This document shows, one piece after another, positions 1 through 8,520 of a DNA stretch of 64,000 nt (within the stretch, counting starts at the first letter, position 1; each line of letters begins with the position of its first letter). Source of the DNA: Curtobacterium sp. MCBA15_008 (GTDB lineage Bacteria > Actinomycetota > Actinomycetes > Actinomycetales > Microbacteriaceae); the NCBI RefSeq assembly GCF_001865065.1, contig NZ_MJGN01000075.1, positions 1 to 64,000 of the forward strand, read 5' to 3'. Under the pieces are notes generated by a model. The model saw only the letters and a program-made list of their open reading frames with translations. It was not told the DNA's origin and ran no database searches. A program made the translations under genes and the position numbers.

Positions 1-26
1 GGTGATCTGACCGGAGCACGGGCGGG

Positions 27-62
27 CGGGAGGCGCGGTGCCAGCTGGCACCGCGCCTCCCG
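27..62. terminator. Bidirectional GC-rich hairpin terminator
   Basis: A perfect 36-bp palindrome (arms CGGGAGGCGCGGTGCCAG and its complement) sits just past the stop of the minus-strand OpgC gene. It has no long T-run. Near-identical hairpins recur at gene ends throughout the window, so I call it a terminator of the local hairpin family. Confidence 0.75.
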
Positions 63-86
63 TCCGTCACGGCGCAGGTCGCGCGA

Positions 87-2609
87 TCAGCGCGGGATGA
101 CCGAGAAGAGGAACTTCCGCCGGATCATGTACCAGACCAGGATGATCAGCGCCGAGTGCACGGCGAACCCGATCCAGCCGTTGTACCAGTCGACCCCCGG
201 GATCGACGCGATCGCCAGCGCGAAGAACACCTGCCAGACGAACACGTAGAGGCTCGCCTGGCCGATCGGGATCCACAGCCATCCAATGACCGCCGCGATG
301 GGCTTCCAGAACACCGTGAGGATCGCGTACGACACGATCGCGAAGAACGCGATGTCGACCAGGCGCCCCCACTGCAGGTCCACCCGCTGGTACGCCGTGT
401 TGTACAGCGCGTCGTACATCGACGCCGGGAACGGCACGGGCGTGAAGCCGTACTGGTTCGCGGCCCAGACGTACGCCAGGAAGAGCGCGTACCCACCGAT
501 GCCGACCCCGACGAGGACCTTGCCGAGCCGCCCGGTGAGCGCGCCGATGATCTGCCGTCGGTAGTACCCGAGCACCAGGCCGTGCGTGAACACCACCTGC
601 CACGTCAGGAGCGGGAACACCGACTCGAACTGCGAGTTGATCGGTCGGAACTCCGGGTTGACGGCCTGGTAGACGTAGAGCGCCCAGCTGACGACGAGCA
701 GCGCCCACCAGAACCCGCGACGGATCACCCACATGAACGCGGGGATGAACAGGCTCAACACCACGAACAGGCCCATGATGTTGAACGGCCACGGGCCCAT
801 CTCGAGCAGCAGGAACTGCCGGATCGCGTACCAGGGCGGTGGGTACGCCAGCAGCTGCATCGCGTTCGGGTAGAGGTCGTACACGCGTCCCTCGGCCCCG
901 ACGCCACCGGTGCCGGTCCCCCGGTCGGTGAAGGTGGTGATCGCGTCGGTGTTGAGGAACGGCACGAAGCTCAGGGCGAAGACGACGAGGATCACCGCGA
1001 GCGTGACGAGGTACTGCTTCCGCGCACGCTTCCAGGCACCGACCGCGGCGGCCCACTCGCCGAACTTCTTGATCGCGAACGGGTACGTCATGCCGAGGAC
1101 CATGCCGGACAGGAACACGAACATCTCCGCGCCGGTGATCGCCCCCACGGCGTGCAGCGTGATGTACGAGTACGGGCCGCCGATCTCGATGTGGGTGATC
1201 ACCACGGCGAGGATGATGAACCCGCGGAACAGGTCGAGGCGGAGGTCACGTCCGGGCTTGCCGTCGTCCGGGTAACGCCAGCTCGGCAGCAGCCGGCCGA
1301 ACACGCCGCTCAGCAGGAACACGACGGCGAGCCCGACCGCACACCAGACGATCCACGCCATCTGGTCGCCACCGGTGTCGTACTGCTGGTCGGTCGCGGC
1401 CGCGCCGTCCTGCGGGGTCACCCGCTCGGTCACCGGTCCGAAGACGAAGTGGTCGGCACGCTCGAGGTCGGTCCGGAACGACCCGGCGATGCCCGGCACG
1501 GCCGTGTCCCGCCAGTCGGCGACGCGGCCCGCCGCCTCGGGTTCGCGGCGGTTCGTCTCGAGGAAAGTCACGCCCCGCACGAGCGGGCGTTCCCGGACGG
1601 CGGCGATCACCTGCCGCCACCAGCCCTGCTTCACCGCGAGTTCGTCGGCGCCCCGGAGCGAGTGGTCGTAGAGCGCACCCGTGTCGAGCAGCATCGGCCG
1701 GTCGTCCGCCTCGGCGAAGCGGTCGTAGAAGGTCCCGCGCTGCGGCTGCTCGTAGCCCCAGGTCTCGTCGAAGCGCCCGGCGACCTCGTCCGCCTCGGGA
1801 ACGTCGTTCCGGGTGAGCGGGACGTCCCGCCCGGCGGCCTCGGTCGCCTTCCCCTTGCCGAACGAGAACATCGACAAGCCGACCCAGTCGACGGACGAGT
1901 CGCCCGGCCAGTACGGCTCGTACGGGTCGTCGGCCGCGGTCAGCTGCCCGTCGCCGTTCGTGTCCAGCTTGGCCACGTCGGTCGCCGAGAGGTCCTGCAG
2001 ACGCCCGGCGGACTCACCGAACGGGTAGCCGGCGCCGTACGAGGGCGACCACACCATCAGCGCGTCCGAGTCGCCGTCGTGCACCGCCGTCGCCAGGGTC
2101 CGGAACGCTGTGACGAACTGCGTCGGCTGCTGTCCCCAGCGGACCCACGTGCCGTTCATCTGCGGCGCGAACCGGACGAGCACCTGGGTGTCGTACTGGT
2201 CGTGCACCTGCTCGAGCAGCCGGTTCGCCGCGCGGGCGTCCGCGGCGTCGAGCGACCGGAGCGACCGGTCCGGCTCGAGGCTCACGACGAGGACGGCGCC
2301 CTGCGCGGCCGCCGCCCGGGTGGCGCGGAGGAACTCCTTGCGTGCGCCGCGGTCGAGGGGGTACGCGATCTCGACGCCGTACATCGACGGCGTCGCACCG
2401 AGTCGTCCGGCGTAGCCGTCCGGAGCGTCGTCGCCCCAGCCGAGGTCGGGTCCGAACCAGGCCTTCCCCGCCAGCGGCGTCACGGACGCAGCGGTGGCAG
2501 CGGTGGCCACGGTCGTCGCCTGGGCGGCCGACGCCGGCAGGGCTCCGCCGAGGAGCAGCGTGCCGACCACGACGAGGAACGCGACGACCCGGGCTGCCTG
2601 TCGCCTCAC
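87..2609 (-). CDS. Secreted GH26-like domain fused to OpgC-type membrane acyltransferase
   Basis: The 840-residue product starts at a GTG that overlaps the preceding TGA (GTGA), so translation is probably coupled. Residues 1-29 form a Sec signal peptide. Residues ~45-375 resemble a GH26 mannanase-type barrel: RFAPQMNGTW aligns with the family's HEMNGxW acid/base motif but has Gln150 where the catalytic Glu belongs, while the nucleophile-like LETN (Glu351) is kept. An EF-hand-like loop DTNGDGQLTAAD lies at 216-227. A membrane segment at ~417-436 leads into an OpgC_C domain (~457-840; RDLRLDLFRGF, about ten membrane helices). OpgC proteins O-succinylate glucans in proteobacteria. Together with the upstream glycosyltransferase, the inferred role is acylation of a surface polysaccharide, with the extracellular domain binding glycan. 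The exact acyl donor and glycan are unknown. Confidence 0.85.
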   Translation of the reverse strand: MRRQAARVVAFLVVVGTLLLGGALPASAAQATTVATAATAASVTPLAGKAWFGPDLGWGDDAPDGYAGRLGATPSMYGVEIAYPLDRGARKEFLRATRAAAAQGAVLVVSLEPDRSLRSLDAADARAANRLLEQVHDQYDTQVLVRFAPQMNGTWVRWGQQPTQFVTAFRTLATAVHDGDSDALMVWSPSYGAGYPFGESAGRLQDLSATDVAKLDTNGDGQLTAADDPYEPYWPGDSSVDWVGLSMFSFGKGKATEAAGRDVPLTRNDVPEADEVAGRFDETWGYEQPQRGTFYDRFAEADDRPMLLDTGALYDHSLRGADELAVKQGWWRQVIAAVRERPLVRGVTFLETNRREPEAAGRVADWRDTAVPGIAGSFRTDLERADHFVFGPVTERVTPQDGAAATDQQYDTGGDQMAWIVWCAVGLAVVFLLSGVFGRLLPSWRYPDDGKPGRDLRLDLFRGFIILAVVITHIEIGGPYSYITLHAVGAITGAEMFVFLSGMVLGMTYPFAIKKFGEWAAAVGAWKRARKQYLVTLAVILVVFALSFVPFLNTDAITTFTDRGTGTGGVGAEGRVYDLYPNAMQLLAYPPPWYAIRQFLLLEMGPWPFNIMGLFVVLSLFIPAFMWVIRRGFWWALLVVSWALYVYQAVNPEFRPINSQFESVFPLLTWQVVFTHGLVLGYYRRQIIGALTGRLGKVLVGVGIGGYALFLAYVWAANQYGFTPVPFPASMYDALYNTAYQRVDLQWGRLVDIAFFAIVSYAILTVFWKPIAAVIGWLWIPIGQASLYVFVWQVFFALAIASIPGVDWYNGWIGFAVHSALIILVWYMIRRKFLFSVIPR

Positions 2610-3019
2610 CGCGAGCACGCCAGCGTCCAGATGTTCCGTCCGCCCTCGTGCCGGTGCTCGAGCCGGTCGAGCGCCGCGATCGCGAGGGCGAGGCCACGGC
2701 CGCCCTCCTGGTCGGGGTCGGCCATCGTGACCGCGGCGAGGTCCACGTCGGCCGGCATCCCGTTGTCGGTGAGCACGGCCACGAGCTCCTGCTCGGTGAC
2801 GTCGAGTTCGACGGTGTACCGCCTGCCTGCTTCGTGGTCGGTGCGCCTGGTGTGCTCGACGATGTTCCCGGCGATCTCGGTGACCGCGGTCTCGAGGCCG
2901 AACCGGAGTCGGACGTCGTCGATCCCGAGGGTCTCCCACCACGCGCCGAACCGGTCCTGCACGAGGTCGAGCGACTCCACGGTCGCCGGCACGTCGAACT
3001 CGGTGCGGGCCGGGCTCAC
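2606..3019 (-). CDS. RsbW-like ATP-binding protein (anti-sigma/serine kinase fold)
   Basis: A 137-residue GHKL ATPase. It shows the N-box ETAVTEIAGNIVEHT (Glu, Asn and His of the N/H box), the G1 box DNGMP and the G2 box EGGRGLALA, all typical of RsbW/SpoIIAB-type anti-sigma factors and related stand-alone ATPases. The GTG start overlaps the stop of the glycosyltransferase, and its own stop overlaps the start of the OpgC gene. In this family the ATPase sequesters a sigma factor or phosphorylates an anti-anti-sigma STAS protein; neither partner gene is in the window. Its place inside a polysaccharide operon suggests a post-translational switch on synthesis or a link to the general stress response. 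That role is inference. Confidence 0.85.
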   Translation of the reverse strand: MSPARTEFDVPATVESLDLVQDRFGAWWETLGIDDVRLRFGLETAVTEIAGNIVEHTRRTDHEAGRRYTVELDVTEQELVAVLTDNGMPADVDLAAVTMADPDQEGGRGLALAIAALDRLEHRHEGGRNIWTLACSR

Positions 3020-5043
3020 AGCGGGCTCCCCACCGTGCTCGACTCGTGCTCGGACTGCACAGTCCCCGGTCCGGGGCCGCGGTAGAGGACGGCACGGACC
3101 ACGATGCTGAAGATGAACAGGTCGAAGACGACCCACGCGGTGTTCACCAGCGGGGCGATGCCCGACGCCTGCCCGGTGAGGTAGCGGATGCCGATGAGCA
3201 CGAGCGCGGCGACGAGAGCCCCCATCGCGTACAGCTGCGGTCGGACGAGGTCCCACCGCGGCTTCTGCTCGGACTCGTCACGGACCTTCGGCGTGACCCG
3301 GAAGCCGAGCGGCTTGCCGCGGAACACGTTCTCGAACGCGCTCGTCACCGATTCGATCCAGACCGGGAACAGCGCCAACGAGTACTGCTGCCCACGCCAC
3401 GTCGGCCGCCCCGCGGCGACGACCCAGAACAGCAGCTGGTTGAGGACGAGGAACGGGATGAGGCGGGCGAAGAAGTCGACGCTGTAGGCCTGCACCGGCA
3501 CGACGCCGAACGACAGGCACAGGACCGGCGCGGCGATGTAGACGATCGCGGCGAACCCGGACAGGTAGCTCCACATCGTCGAGAAGTACATGAGCCGCTG
3601 CCCCCACGACAGGCCCTTCTGCACGAGCGGGTTCTCGCGGAAGAACACCTGCATGGTCCCCTGCGCCCAGCGGAGGCGCTGCACGAGCATGGTCGGCAGG
3701 TCCTCGGGCGCGAGACCCTTCGCGAGGATCTCGTCGTGGTACGCCGACTTCCACCCGAGGCCGTGCAGGCGCATCGCGGTCGCCATGTCCTCGGTCACGG
3801 AGATGGTGGCCAGCGGCATGATCGGCTGGGCCTCGTCGTCGCGGTTGACGTCGAGCGCGCGGGCGAGCACCGCGATGGACTCGATGGCGGCGACCGGCGA
3901 GGCGTCGCGACGCCCGAGCACGTCGAGCGCGGCGTCGTCGAGTCCGGCGAAGGTGTCCGCCTCGGTCGACATCGCCGCGAGCTCCTGCAGGTCGTTCCGC
4001 ACCGATTCGAGGTCGGACGCCGCGAACCGGAACGCGATCGCGTCGATGCCGCGCTGGAACCCGTACGTGACGTCGCCGAGCGGTTCGCCGCGCTGCACCT
4101 GGTCGCGCGCCCGGTCGACGACGGCCTCGGCCTCGTCCAGCGCTCCGAGCACCCGCGGGTCCGTCTCGGTCTCGCGGGCCCGGGCGAGGAGCTTCCGTGA
4201 GGTCCTGATCGTGCGTGCGACCGACGCCTCGACCTCGCGCACGTAGCGGGTGACGCCGAGCTGCATGAGCGCCTCGCGACGCAGGACGGCGTTCGACCCG
4301 CAGAAGAACGCGGCGTTCCAGCCGTCCTTCGACTGCTGGATCGGCCCGTAGAAGAGCGGCGCCTGGCTGCCCAGCAAGTCGGCGTCCGGCACGTTCTCGA
4401 ACCACTGCGGCGTCTGCACGAGCGCCATCCGGGGGTCCTTGAAGTACCCGAGCGTCCGGTCGAGGATCGACGGCTCCGGCACCTGGTCGGCGTCGAGGAT
4501 GAGCAGGAACTCCCCCTGGGTCGCGAGCAGCGCGTTGTTGAGGTTGCCGGCCTTGGCGTGACGCGGTCGGTCGACCCAGTCGGCGCCGCGGGTGATGACG
4601 CCGATGCCGAGGGCCTCTGCCGCCGCCCGCATCTCCGGACGGTCGCCGTCGTCGAGGATCCAGGTCGCGTGCGGGTGCGTGATCGCCTTCGCCGCCCGCG
4701 CGGTCCGGACGACGAGCTCGACGGGCTCGTTGTAGGTCGTGATGAAGACGTCGACCGTGACGTCCGGTGACGGCTTCGTCGGCGGTTCGCCGCGCTCTCG
4801 GAGCCGCCACGCGCCGAACGCGAAGAGCAGGGAGTCGATGACGCTGTAGGTCTCGGCGAGGATGAGCGGCACCGCGATCCACCACGAGTGCCAGTTCACC
4901 GACGCAGCCCAGCGCCACACGACGTAGTTGATCCCCGCGAGCGAGGCGAGCAGCGCGACGGTCCGCACGGTGACGAGCCGACGGCGGGACGTCCCGGTGG
5001 TGAGCCGACGGTGGTCGCGGCGGCTGAGGTCGACCGCGGTCAC
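3016..5043 (-). CDS. Cellulose-synthase-like GT2 glycosyltransferase
   Basis: A 675-residue membrane processive glycosyltransferase. It has two N-terminal membrane helices (~26-42, 52-78), then the GT2 core with TTYNEP (102-107), DD (131-132), DAD (184-186), TED (417-419) and QRLRW (455-459), the D,D,D,QxxRW signature of BcsA/hyaluronan-synthase-type enzymes. Several C-terminal helices follow. No PilZ domain is visible. Between the substrate loop and TED an inserted, charged, largely helical segment (~265-410) is present that cellulose synthases lack. The likely reaction is polymerisation of a UDP-sugar into a surface glycan. It is the first gene of the three-gene operon. The GTG start has a poor Shine-Dalgarno of its own but overlaps the stop of a short leader frame with a strong one. 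Confidence 0.9.
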   Translation of the reverse strand: MTAVDLSRRDHRRLTTGTSRRRLVTVRTVALLASLAGINYVVWRWAASVNWHSWWIAVPLILAETYSVIDSLLFAFGAWRLRERGEPPTKPSPDVTVDVFITTYNEPVELVVRTARAAKAITHPHATWILDDGDRPEMRAAAEALGIGVITRGADWVDRPRHAKAGNLNNALLATQGEFLLILDADQVPEPSILDRTLGYFKDPRMALVQTPQWFENVPDADLLGSQAPLFYGPIQQSKDGWNAAFFCGSNAVLRREALMQLGVTRYVREVEASVARTIRTSRKLLARARETETDPRVLGALDEAEAVVDRARDQVQRGEPLGDVTYGFQRGIDAIAFRFAASDLESVRNDLQELAAMSTEADTFAGLDDAALDVLGRRDASPVAAIESIAVLARALDVNRDDEAQPIMPLATISVTEDMATAMRLHGLGWKSAYHDEILAKGLAPEDLPTMLVQRLRWAQGTMQVFFRENPLVQKGLSWGQRLMYFSTMWSYLSGFAAIVYIAAPVLCLSFGVVPVQAYSVDFFARLIPFLVLNQLLFWVVAAGRPTWRGQQYSLALFPVWIESVTSAFENVFRGKPLGFRVTPKVRDESEQKPRWDLVRPQLYAMGALVAALVLIGIRYLTGQASGIAPLVNTAWVVFDLFIFSIVVRAVLYRGPGPGTVQSEHESSTVGSPL

Positions 5044-5087
5044 CGGGCGGCTCCGGCCACGGGCTCGACGAACGTGCTGCGTCGCAA
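5040..5087 (-). CDS. Possible 15-codon leader peptide ahead of the glycosyltransferase
   Basis: A TTG codon sits five bases after a perfect AGGAGG (5093-5098) and opens a 15-residue frame (LRRSTFVEPVAGAAR) whose TGA overlaps the glycosyltransferase GTG in the same GTGA form used at the next two junctions. The glycosyltransferase frame has no start near that Shine-Dalgarno. This suggests ribosomes load on the leader and re-initiate. It could also mean the main gene's start is misjudged. No conservation data are available to me. Confidence 0.35.
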   Translation of the reverse strand: MRRSTFVEPVAGAAR

Positions 5088-5332
5088 GCGTGCCTCCTGA
5101 TCACCGGGGCCCCGGCCGCGGTGCGCGCCCGAGGGGTTGGTTCCGTCCGGGCGTCGGCTCCGGGTGCCGACGCTGCGGTCGTGCGCTCCGGCCGTCGGGC
5201 CGACCAGGGCGTCCCGACCTGTCTACCGCACGTCGGTGGGGTCCGTCAGTCGGACGCCCCGATCTGGGGACGAGCGGCGTCCCTCCACAGCGCCACGCGG
5301 ACGGACGAACGACGCCACGCGGACGGAAGCAC

Positions 5333-6076
5333 TCAGTCGAACACCGCCGCGAACCCGGCGTCCGCCGCGACGCGCGCGACGACCTGGTCGAACCAGGCCG
5401 CGCCGTCCGACACGGAGCCGACCGAGTGCCCGAAGAGCTCGAACGAGATCGTTCCGAACACGGTGGTCCACGCCATCAGGGTCCGGACGAGGACCTCTTC
5501 CGGCAGCTCGATGCCGAACGCCTGCAGGGAGGCGACCCCGTCGGCGACCGACGGGCCGACCGCCCCGGGAGCCGCCGCCGGCGCGACGGGTGATCCGTGC
5601 CTCCCGGCAGCAGCATCCGGACCTGCCGCGTCGTCGGCACCCGCGACCGCGTCCGCGACCACCCGGACGATGGTCAGCGTGGTGCGCGTCGCCGGCTGGA
5701 CCGTCTCCCGCGGGGCGACGTAGCCCGGCACGGGCGAACCGAAGAGCAGCGCGAAGTCGCCCGGGTGGGTGATCGACCACGTCCGGATCGCCCGGCAGAC
5801 CGCGACCCAGCGCCGACCGGGCTCCGGACCAGCGGCGGTCTCCGCGGCCTCGACCGCCGCGCCCAGCTCGTCGTAGTCCGCGATGAGGAGCGCGGTGAGC
5901 AGGTCGTCGCGACTCGGGAAGTACCGGTACACGGCCGAGGACACCAGTCCGACGTCTCGGGCGACGGCACGGAGGCTGAGCTGTGCGGGCCCCTCGGCCG
6001 TCAGTCGTGCGCGCGCCGCGGCGAGGATGCCGTCCTGCACGGTCTGTCGTGCGAGCTCGCGCGCTGTCGGTGCCAT
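5333..6076 (-). CDS. TetR-family transcriptional regulator
   Basis: A 247-residue repressor-type protein with an N-terminal TetR helix-turn-helix (about residues 14-60, LSLRAVARDVGLVSSAVYRYF). The C-terminal ligand domain (WHG-like) has an Ala/Pro/Gly-rich stretch at ~165-190. I chose the internal ATG, which gives MAPTARELARQ, because the longer frame would run into the operators. It is divergent from the epimerase gene at 6212, and the gap holds two near-perfect inverted repeats plus a half-matching third. The regulator therefore very probably represses itself and the epimerase. Confidence 0.9.
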   Translation of the reverse strand: MAPTARELARQTVQDGILAAARARLTAEGPAQLSLRAVARDVGLVSSAVYRYFPSRDDLLTALLIADYDELGAAVEAAETAAGPEPGRRWVAVCRAIRTWSITHPGDFALLFGSPVPGYVAPRETVQPATRTTLTIVRVVADAVAGADDAAGPDAAAGRHGSPVAPAAAPGAVGPSVADGVASLQAFGIELPEEVLVRTLMAWTTVFGTISFELFGHSVGSVSDGAAWFDQVVARVAADAGFAAVFD

Positions 6077-6094
6077 GGCCCCACCCTGCCACGA

Positions 6095-6128
6095 GAGAGC
6101 ACTGCACACAAATGAGAGCAGTGCTCTT
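6095..6128. promoter_or_regulatory. TetR operator pair (proximal to the regulator)
   Basis: 6114-6128 reads GAGAGCA-G-TGCTCTT, one mismatch from the perfect site at 6163. 6095-6109 (GAGAGCA-C-TGCACAC) shares the left arm and part of the right. Both lie between the TetR start and the divergent epimerase. Confidence 0.75.
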
Positions 6129-6162
6129 GTGGTTCGGCCGGAACCGGTGCATGCTCATTCCA

Positions 6163-6177
6163 GAGAGCACTGCTCTC
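6163..6177. promoter_or_regulatory. TetR operator (perfect inverted repeat)
   Basis: GAGAGCA-C-TGCTCTC, a perfect 7+1+7 dyad, lies 35 bp upstream of the epimerase ATG. It matches the site at 6114-6128 and is the best consensus for this regulator. Confidence 0.8.
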
Positions 6178-6211
6178 GATCACGGACCCCAGCCCACGGA
6201 AGCAGGAAACC

Positions 6212-7141
6212 ATGTCCCAGCACCACGTCATCGTCGGCGCCGGTCCGGTGGGCCGGCACGTCGCCGCCCTCCTCGCCGAGCGCGGCGACCGCGTCACCGT
6301 CGTCACCCGTTCCGGTCGTGACACCGGCCCGACCGGGGTGCAGCACGTCGCACTCGACGCCTCGGACGCGACGGCGCTCACCCGGGTGACCGAGGGCGCC
6401 GCGGCCCTGCACAACTGCGCGAACCCCGGCGACTACACGCAATGGGAGCGGGTCTGGCCGCCCCTGGCGGACGCGCTCCGCACCACCGCCGAGCGCACCG
6501 GCGCGACCTACGCGATCACCGGCAACCTCTACCCGTACGGCCCGGTCGACGGACCGATGCACCCGGGACTGCCGGACGCGGCCACCGACCACAAGGGCGT
6601 GCTGCGAGCGCGGCTCTGGGCCGACGCCCTGGCCGCCCACGAGGCCGGGCGCCTCCGCGCCGTCGAGGTCCGCGCGTCCGACTACGTCGGTCCCGGGATC
6701 GGCGACAACGGGCACGTCACCCGCGTGCTCCCCGCCGCGCTGCAGGGCAAGGCGGTGTCGATGATCGGCCGGACCGACCTGCCGCACAGCTTCACGGACG
6801 TGCTCGACGTGGCCCGCACGCTCGTCGCGGCCGTGGACGACCAGGAGTCGCACGGTCGCACCTGGATCGTGCCGACCAACGCCCCACGGTCACAGCGGCA
6901 GGCCGTGACGGAGATGCTCGCGGTCGCCGGCAGGCCGCCGGTCACCGTCCGGCGCGTGCCCGTCGGCGTGCTCCGCGCGCTCGGCCTGGTCTCGCCGATG
7001 ACGCGTGAGCTCGCCGAGATGGGCTACCAGTGGACGGCGCCGTACGTCGTCGACGACCGTGCGAGCCGAGCGCGGTTCGGCATCGAGCCGACACCGTGGG
7101 ACGAGGTCTGCCGCCGCACGGTCGCCGGACTGACGCCGTGA
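6212..7141 (+). CDS. NAD(P)-dependent epimerase/dehydratase-like oxidoreductase
   Basis: A 309-residue extended-SDR protein. The N-terminal Rossmann motif is VGAGPVGRHVA (GxGxxG form, residues ~8-18); substrate-region motifs include NLYPYGPV and the SFTDVLDVA loop seen in NmrA/epimerase-like proteins. The usual YxxxK is not clear, so the reaction is uncertain; many such proteins are reductases or NAD(P)H sensors. The start follows AGCAGGAAACC. It is divergent from the TetR gene at 5333-6076 and is its likely target. A hairpin terminator follows directly. Confidence 0.85.
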   Translation: MSQHHVIVGAGPVGRHVAALLAERGDRVTVVTRSGRDTGPTGVQHVALDASDATALTRVTEGAAALHNCANPGDYTQWERVWPPLADALRTTAERTGATYAITGNLYPYGPVDGPMHPGLPDAATDHKGVLRARLWADALAAHEAGRLRAVEVRASDYVGPGIGDNGHVTRVLPAALQGKAVSMIGRTDLPHSFTDVLDVARTLVAAVDDQESHGRTWIVPTNAPRSQRQAVTEMLAVAGRPPVTVRRVPVGVLRALGLVSPMTRELAEMGYQWTAPYVVDDRASRARFGIEPTPWDEVCRRTVAGLTP

Positions 7142-7185
7142 CGGACGGGAGGCGCGGTGCGAGCCCGCACCGCGCCTCCCGTCCG
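7142..7185. terminator. Bidirectional hairpin terminator
   Basis: Arms of 19 bp (7142-7160 and 7167-7185) with a 6-nt loop, the same GGAGGCGCGGTGC stem as at 27-62. It lies between the convergent epimerase and beta-propeller genes. Confidence 0.8.
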
Positions 7186-7197
7186 CCCGTGCTCCGG

Positions 7198-8520
7198 TCA
7201 GATCACCAGCAGGCGCGTGAACTGTCCGGTGCTGAGCTGCTGCGCGACGCCACCCGCGGCCGGCAGGCGCCAGAGCCCGGGGGTCGCGCCGGAGGCGACG
7301 TCGATGAACACGTCGCCGGCGACGTCGGCGGCGCCGACGTGCATGCCGCGGCCCTCACTGGTGACACCGCTCGTCGTCCGGTCCACGATCGTGCCGTCGA
7401 GCGCCCGCGAGAACAGGTGCCGGACCGTCTTGTCCGCCTGGCAGCCCGTCGGGCTGGCATCGGCGGGTGCCGCGCACCACCCCTCGGACTGGGCGAGCAG
7501 GAACGACTTGTCGTTCGTCGCCGCGTACTCGAAGGCCAGACGCGGGACCCCGGCGACCAGGGTGGACGTGCCCGCGGGCAGGACCTCCCAGCGCGAGGCA
7601 CCGGATGCGCCGGTGGAGCCGTACTCGAAGTAGAGCGTGCCGGAACCGTCGGCCAGGAGTCCACCAAAGCCCGAGTACCCCGGCTCCTCCACACTGCGGG
7701 TGGTCTTCGCGCCGTTCGGTGCCACGCTCACGACCGTGGCGGTCGTCGTCATCGGTGCCGCGCGGGTGAACGCCGAGACGGTGCCGTCACGACCGACCGC
7801 CCACGCGGTCCCGTGCGACGGGATGATCGCTACGGGGGTGCCGCCCGTCACCGCGAGCTTCGTGACCGCACCGGACACCGAGTCGGCCCAGTACAGGTTG
7901 CCGGCGACGTCCGAGCGGAGGTCCGCGGAGAGGTGCAGGCCGCTCGCGATCGTCCGGGCAGCGCTGCCGTCGGCCGGGTACATCACGATCGAGGTGCGGT
8001 CGGCCGAGGGCACGAACACGTCGCCCACGTCGTCCGCCGTGTAGCCCGTGCCGTTCGGGGCGACGGTCTTCGGCGCTCCGGTGCCGCTCGTCGGGTACCG
8101 CACGACGGCGCCGGTGCCGTCGAGGGCGAACAGCGACTGGACCGTCCGCACCGAGGTCGGGGCGGTGTACCGCACCGCGACGGCCGGACCGGTGCCGCGT
8201 GCACCGACGGCACGGACACTGAACGTGTACTGCGTGCGCGGGGTCAGCGCGCCGAACCGGTCGGAGCGGGCGACGGCGGGCAGGCGGTCGACGCCCTTGT
8301 CCGGCTGTCGCTCGGCGGGCGTCACGGCGACGCGCCACCCGGTGACCTTCGCGCCCGACTTCGGGGCGGACCACGTCACGGTCGCGCTGTCGGCGGCTCC
8401 GGTGACCTTGACGGAGGTCGGTGCACCCGGCACCGACGACGAGGGAGCCGCCATGGCCGGCGACACTCCCCCGATGACGAGCGCCACCGCGGCTGCGGCG
8501 GTGACTACGGCTCTGTACAC
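7198..8520 (-). CDS. Secreted fibronectin-III/beta-propeller protein
   Basis: A 440-residue exported protein: signal peptide (1-24, cleavage after AMA), one FN3 domain (~30-118, PGAPTSVKVTGAADSATVTW), then repeated blades (~125-440) with NGTGYTADDVGDVFV and DVAGNLYWADS motifs like NHL/SMP-30 propellers. Two Cys in the C-terminal half may pair. No catalytic residue is recognisable. Such proteins bind polymers or partner proteins outside the cell. The GTG start follows AGGGGACGC. It is monocistronic, with a terminator on each side. Confidence 0.8.
   Translation of the reverse strand: MYRAVVTAAAAVALVIGGVSPAMAAPSSSVPGAPTSVKVTGAADSATVTWSAPKSGAKVTGWRVAVTPAERQPDKGVDRLPAVARSDRFGALTPRTQYTFSVRAVGARGTGPAVAVRYTAPTSVRTVQSLFALDGTGAVVRYPTSGTGAPKTVAPNGTGYTADDVGDVFVPSADRTSIVMYPADGSAARTIASGLHLSADLRSDVAGNLYWADSVSGAVTKLAVTGGTPVAIIPSHGTAWAVGRDGTVSAFTRAAPMTTTATVVSVAPNGAKTTRSVEEPGYSGFGGLLADGSGTLYFEYGSTGASGASRWEVLPAGTSTLVAGVPRLAFEYAATNDKSFLLAQSEGWCAAPADASPTGCQADKTVRHLFSRALDGTIVDRTTSGVTSEGRGMHVGAADVAGDVFIDVASGATPGLWRLPAAGGVAQQLSTGQFTRLLVI

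Noticed and set aside
2610-3095. N-terminal extension of the OpgC fusion protein
   Set aside because: It overlaps the RsbW-like gene in another frame and would bury the signal peptide; the GTG at 2609 precedes a good signal sequence.
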